From the NCBI GenBank assembly GCA_947177595.1, contig CAMWUZ010000042.1:1-10178 (forward strand): a DNA stretch of 10,178 nt, written 5' to 3'. This stretch comes from an uncultured Porphyromonadaceae bacterium. Lineage in GTDB: Bacteria > Bacteroidota > Bacteroidia > Bacteroidales > Muribaculaceae. Positions 7,455 through 10,178 of the stretch are shown one piece after another. The stretch's first letter is position 1. Each line of letters begins with the position of its first letter. The notes under the pieces were generated by a model, which saw nothing but the letters and a program-made list of their open reading frames with translations, did no database searches and had not been told where the DNA came from. Position numbers and translations under genes: made by a program.

Positions 7455-7515
7455 ATAAATAAAATAAATAAAAGGAAGCACTTTGACCTATATTTAACGG
7501 TCTAAGTGCTTCCTT
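7455..7515 (-). terminator. Strong hairpin terminator after hppA, abutting the thioredoxin start
   Basis: Arms 7472-7483 and 7504-7515 are perfect 12-base reverse complements (AAGGAAGCACTT / AAGTGCTTCCTT). Inside them, after one T-T mismatch, GACC (7485-7488) pairs with GGTC (7499-7502), leaving a 10-base loop. Read on the minus strand, the hairpin begins 12 bases after the hppA stop codon and runs into TTTTATTTATTTTATTTAT, a U-rich tract typical of intrinsic terminators. That tract ends at the ATG of the next gene (7454). Confidence 0.88.
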
Positions 7516-7527
7516 ATGCCTGAAAAA

Positions 7528-9765
7528 TCAATTGAAAAGGCTCCAGCTCACAGTGAGTCCGGCCATAACGATGGCTACCATGGACATGAGCTTGATGAGG
7601 ATGTTGAGGCTCGGACCGGAAGTGTCCTTGAACGGGTCACCTACTGTGTCGCCTACAACGGTTGCTTTGTGAACATCGCTGCCTTTACCACCGAAGTTGC
7701 CCTCTTCGATGTATTTCTTGGCGTTGTCCCATGCGCCGCCGGCGTTAGCCATGAAGATAGCGAGCACGAAGCCTGCGCTGAGTCCGCCGGTGAGCAGACC
7801 GATAACGCCCGGCACACCGAAGATAAGGCCGGTGAGGATAGGAACGATGATTGCGAGTAGAGAGGGAAACACCATTTCGCGCTGTGCACCCTTGGTGGAA
7901 ATCTGCACGCAGCGTGCGTAGTCAGGCTCAGCCTCGCCGGTGAGAATACCTTTGATTGTACGGAACTGACGGCGAACTTCCTCTACCATGTGAGATGCTG
8001 CTCTGCCTACGGCGTTCATTGTGAGACCGCAGAACAGGAATGCCATCATCGCGCCGATAAACATACCTGAGAGTACCATCGGATTCATGAGGTTGACATT
8101 ATAAGCCATCATGAAGTCGGTGAAATTGGCGCTTTCCAAAGGAATATTTGTGGTTTCTTCGCTGAGTGAGGTACCGATCTGAATGAATTCGGTGCCTATG
8201 CGGTGCAAGCCGATACGTATTTCCTCGATATATGAAGCGAGGAGGGCAAGACCGGTAAGGGCGGCTGAGCCGATAGCGAAGCCTTTGCCGGTAGCGGCGG
8301 TGGTGTTGCCTAGAGAGTCGAGCGCGTCAGTGCGTTTGCGCACCTCGGCACCTAGTCCGCTCATTTCAGCATTGCCGCCTGCATTGTCGGCAATAGGACC
8401 GTAAGCGTCTGTTGCGAGCGTGATTCCGAGAGTTGAGAGCATTCCCACGGCTGCGATGCCTATGCCGTAGAGCCCCCATGAGATATTTGCGAAGTCAAAA
8501 CCGGAAGCGAGCCAGTAAGACAGGATGATGCCGGCTACAACCGCGATGACGGGCACTGCTGTTGAAATCATGCCGAGACCAACACCGGAGATGATGACTG
8601 TTGCGGGACCGGTCTGACCGCTCTCTGCGAGTTTCTTGGTGGGCTTATAAGATTGTGATGTGTAATACTCGGTAGCTCTGCCTATTATGATTCCTACGAG
8701 CAGACCCACGACTACTGCGAGTGAGATGTTCACCCAATTGGGAATCTGAAGCAGGTAAAGAATGCCGAAAGTGGCGGCAATAATGAGTATAGAGCTGAGA
8801 TTTGTGCCCGCGGCAAGAGAATTGAGCAAGGTTTTCATTGTGGCGTTCTCTTTGGTTTTAACCGCGAAGATACCGATGATAGAAAGAACGATACCTACGG
8901 CTGCTATAAGCATCGGAGCGAGAACAGCTTTAATCTGAAGTGCCACAGCCTGGTCTGTTGTAAATTCAGTGCTTACCATTCCGGCACCGGCGGCAGCTCC
9001 GAGAGCTGCGGTGGCAAGAATTGAGCCGCAATAGCTTTCATATAGGTCAGCTCCCATGCCGGCAACATCACCCACATTGTCGCCCACGTTGTCAGCGATA
9101 GTGGCGGGGTTACGGGGGTCATCTTCGGGGATACCTGCCTCTACTTTACCAACGAGGTCTGCGCCAACGTCTGCCGCTTTGGTGTAGATGCCGCCGCCTA
9201 CGCGCGCAAATAGAGCTTGAGTGGATGCGCCCATACCGAAGGTGAGCATGGTAGTGGTGATCATGGTGAGTTTGTGGGTGCCGTCTGCCGGCTCTATCCA
9301 GTTCAGAAGTATGTACCAGAAAGAGATGTCAAGCAATCCGAGACCAACCACAACAAGACCCATCACCGCACCGCTTCGGAAAGCCACACGGAGTCCGGCA
9401 TTGAGTGTCTGGCTGGCGGCATTGGCAGTGCGGGCTGAAGCATAAGTGGCTGTCTTCATGCCGAGGAAGCCCGCGAGACCGCTGAAGAAACCGCCGGTGA
9501 GGAAAGCTACAGGCACCCATGGATTCTGGAGACCGAAACCGTATGCCATGATTGAGAACAGTACCACGAGACCGATAAATACCAGACCTACGATTTTGTA
9601 CTGCTGCTTGAGATAAGACATCGCACCCTGGCGCACATAAGAGGCGATTTTGCGCATGGTGGGGGTGCCCTCATCCTCGCGCATCATCTGCCGGTAGAAA
9701 TACCATGCCATCAACAGCGCGAGAATTGAAGCTGCGGGCACGATCCAAAATAGCATTTGATCCAT
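7528..9765 (-). CDS. hppA: K+-dependent membrane-bound pyrophosphatase, ion-pumping (Na+ and probably H+)
   Basis: HppA is an inner-membrane homodimer that hydrolyses pyrophosphate and pumps cations outward. The 745-residue product has about 16 hydrophobic segments, as the family does. PPi/Mg-binding signatures are intact: DVGADLVGKVEAGIPEDD from 199, DNVGDNVGD at 225-233, DNAGGNAEMSG at 460-470, and the C-terminal GDTVGDPFKDTSGPS at 705-719. A490 and G493 in GNTTAATGKG mark the K+-dependent subfamily, since K+-independent pumps carry Lys and Thr there. E243 in LYESY corresponds to the gate Glu of Na+-transporting members. T90, F94 and D146, plus M173, agree with residues I recall as diagnostic of Bacteroides-type dual Na+,H+ pumps. 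The ATG at 9765 (MDQM) fits the family N-terminus; an ATG at 9756 is also possible. A well-spaced promoter lies upstream, a terminator follows, and the gene appears monocistronic. Confidence 0.96.
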   Translation of the reverse strand: MDQMLFWIVPAASILALLMAWYFYRQMMREDEGTPTMRKIASYVRQGAMSYLKQQYKIVGLVFIGLVVLFSIMAYGFGLQNPWVPVAFLTGGFFSGLAGFLGMKTATYASARTANAASQTLNAGLRVAFRSGAVMGLVVVGLGLLDISFWYILLNWIEPADGTHKLTMITTTMLTFGMGASTQALFARVGGGIYTKAADVGADLVGKVEAGIPEDDPRNPATIADNVGDNVGDVAGMGADLYESYCGSILATAALGAAAGAGMVSTEFTTDQAVALQIKAVLAPMLIAAVGIVLSIIGIFAVKTKENATMKTLLNSLAAGTNLSSILIIAATFGILYLLQIPNWVNISLAVVVGLLVGIIIGRATEYYTSQSYKPTKKLAESGQTGPATVIISGVGLGMISTAVPVIAVVAGIILSYWLASGFDFANISWGLYGIGIAAVGMLSTLGITLATDAYGPIADNAGGNAEMSGLGAEVRKRTDALDSLGNTTAATGKGFAIGSAALTGLALLASYIEEIRIGLHRIGTEFIQIGTSLSEETTNIPLESANFTDFMMAYNVNLMNPMVLSGMFIGAMMAFLFCGLTMNAVGRAASHMVEEVRRQFRTIKGILTGEAEPDYARCVQISTKGAQREMVFPSLLAIIVPILTGLIFGVPGVIGLLTGGLSAGFVLAIFMANAGGAWDNAKKYIEEGNFGGKGSDVHKATVVGDTVGDPFKDTSGPSLNILIKLMSMVAIVMAGLTVSWSLFN

Positions 9766-9803
9766 TGAAATAAATATGAATTGGTTATAGATTTTCGGTA
9801 AAA

Positions 9804-9819
9804 GCGTCAATACTGACGC
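9804..9819. other. Small perfect hairpin in the hppA 5' leader
   Basis: GCGTCA (9804-9809) and TGACGC (9814-9819) form a 6-base perfect stem with a 4-base loop. It sits just downstream of the predicted hppA transcription start and about 40 bases before the ATG at 9765. It could be a dyad operator or a leader hairpin that stabilises the mRNA; nothing decides between these. Confidence 0.4.
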
Positions 9820-9829
9820 ATATTATCGC

Positions 9830-9861
9830 CAAAATTAATAAAAAACAGATTCACTGGCAAA
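9830..9861 (-). promoter_or_regulatory. Bacteroidetes-type promoter of hppA
   Basis: On the minus strand a TTTG -33 box (9858-9861) is followed by a 20-base spacer and then TAATTTTG (9830-9837), an exact match to TAnnTTTG. Both boxes and the spacing (19-21 expected) fit the primary sigma factor consensus of Bacteroidetes. Transcription would start near 9822, giving a leader of about 55-60 bases before the ATG at 9765. Confidence 0.8.
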
Positions 9862-9947
9862 ATAAAATCAAGGATAGTGGCATATTTAACCGGCTTATAC
9901 AATAAGAGATATATGAACTTTAGTTGCGGTTCGGGTGTTTAATCGGT

Positions 9948-9971
9948 ATAACTATAAAACTATACAACTAT
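9948..9971 (+). repeat. Three 8-base imperfect tandem repeats running into a start codon
   Basis: ATAACTAT (9948-9955), AAAACTAT (9956-9963) and ACAACTAT (9964-9971) repeat with period 8 around the core AACTAT. The last copy supplies the AT of the ATG at 9970. It may simply be the A/T-rich unstructured leader that Bacteroidetes genes use instead of a Shine-Dalgarno sequence. A TTG at 9924-9926 lies 20 bases before TATAACTA (9947-9954), but the latter is a poor -7 box, so I do not call a promoter. Confidence 0.45.
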
Positions 9972-10178
9972 GGACATTCAGGACATCATCAGCCAGCTCA
10001 CAGCTAAATTCGGTGACAATTTCGACATTTCAAAGGTTACCGATGCACTAAAAGGTATAGACCTTAAGAATCTCGACTCTTCTCAGATTCTTTCAAAACT
10101 GCACGCCGACGGTCTGCTCAACAACTTGAATCTTGACAGTGTTAAGGGCGGCGTTCTTGACGGTCTTAAAGATAAGGC
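9970..10178 (+). CDS. Unrecognised protein, N-terminal part only (runs off window)
   Basis: An open frame of 69 complete codons begins at the ATG at 9970 and has no stop before the window end. It is the only gene on the + strand and is divergent from hppA. There is no signal peptide or membrane segment, so a cytoplasmic protein is likely. The sequence is rich in Leu, Asp, Lys and Asn and looks helical and amphipathic. It contains an internal echo, NLDS at 34-37 and again at 54-57, 20 residues apart, each followed by a helical Leu-rich stretch (SQILSKL; VKGGVLDGL). That spacing suggests a short repeat protein. Low Cys and lack of any known motif give no clue to function. It is probably a real gene because the frame stays open with regular codon use and an A/T-rich leader precedes it, but its product cannot be named from this fragment. 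Confidence 0.7.
   Translation, partial: MDIQDIISQLTAKFGDNFDISKVTDALKGIDLKNLDSSQILSKLHADGLLNNLNLDSVKGGVLDGLKDK

Noticed and set aside
7516..7860. A + strand frame rich in His, Glu and Asp opposite the 3' end of hppA
   Set aside because: Its composition is the mirror of HppA's Gly/Ala/Val-rich membrane helices; the opposite strand encodes intact HppA motifs.
9766..9810. Longer HppA beginning at TTG 9810
   Set aside because: The extra 15 residues would start inside the leader hairpin and precede the MDQM/MLFW N-terminus normal for the family.
1..10178. Mobile element, CRISPR, defence island or biosynthetic cluster
   Set aside because: No transposase, integrase, repeat-spacer array, terminal repeats or characteristic enzymes; gene content is core metabolism and envelope.

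Overview
This window looks like chromosomal DNA from the order Bacteroidales, plausibly a gut lineage such as Muribaculaceae. The evidence is threefold. Two genes have Bacteroidetes-type -7 elements (TAnnTTTG), one of them with a correctly spaced TTTG -33 box. The gene set is typical of the phylum: DUF4292 lipoprotein, TlpA-like thioredoxins with large N-terminal modules, and a K+-dependent membrane pyrophosphatase. Start codons lack clear Shine-Dalgarno sequences. Placement below order is a guess.

Layout: all genes but one lie on the minus strand, so the window reads right to left. At the right edge, 9970-10178 (+) holds the start of an unrecognised small protein. Across a 204-base divergent spacer, hppA (7528-9765, -) encodes a membrane-integral pyrophosphatase that couples PPi hydrolysis to Na+ and probably H+ export. 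It ends in a strong hairpin terminator (7472-7515) that lies only 17 bases before the start codon of the next unit, a pair of exported thioredoxin-fold proteins (6408-7454 and 5090-6397). A 132-base spacer then carries the promoter of a four-gene operon: dut (dUTPase), a TPR lipoprotein, a DUF4292 lipoprotein and an EnvC-like protein with a degenerate LytM domain. At the left edge, nagA (N-acetylglucosamine-6-phosphate deacetylase) starts after a 104-base spacer and runs off the window.

How the parts may work together: the three genes behind dut are all exported and very tightly packed (a 4-base ATGA overlap, then 33 bases). They probably form an envelope or peptidoglycan-remodelling module in which the EnvC-like protein activates an amidase encoded elsewhere. 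NagA recycles amino sugar from peptidoglycan or dietary glycans, so it fits thematically, but it appears to be a separate transcript. HppA and the thioredoxin pair are energy-conservation and periplasmic redox genes.

I see no mobile element, CRISPR array, tRNA or rRNA, and no sign of a wholly new defence or biosynthetic system. This is mostly a core-genome region. The points most worth a second look are the non-catalytic LytM domain and its lipoprotein partners, the terminator next to the thioredoxin start codon, the residues suggesting dual Na+/H+ pumping in HppA, and the unassigned gene at the right edge.
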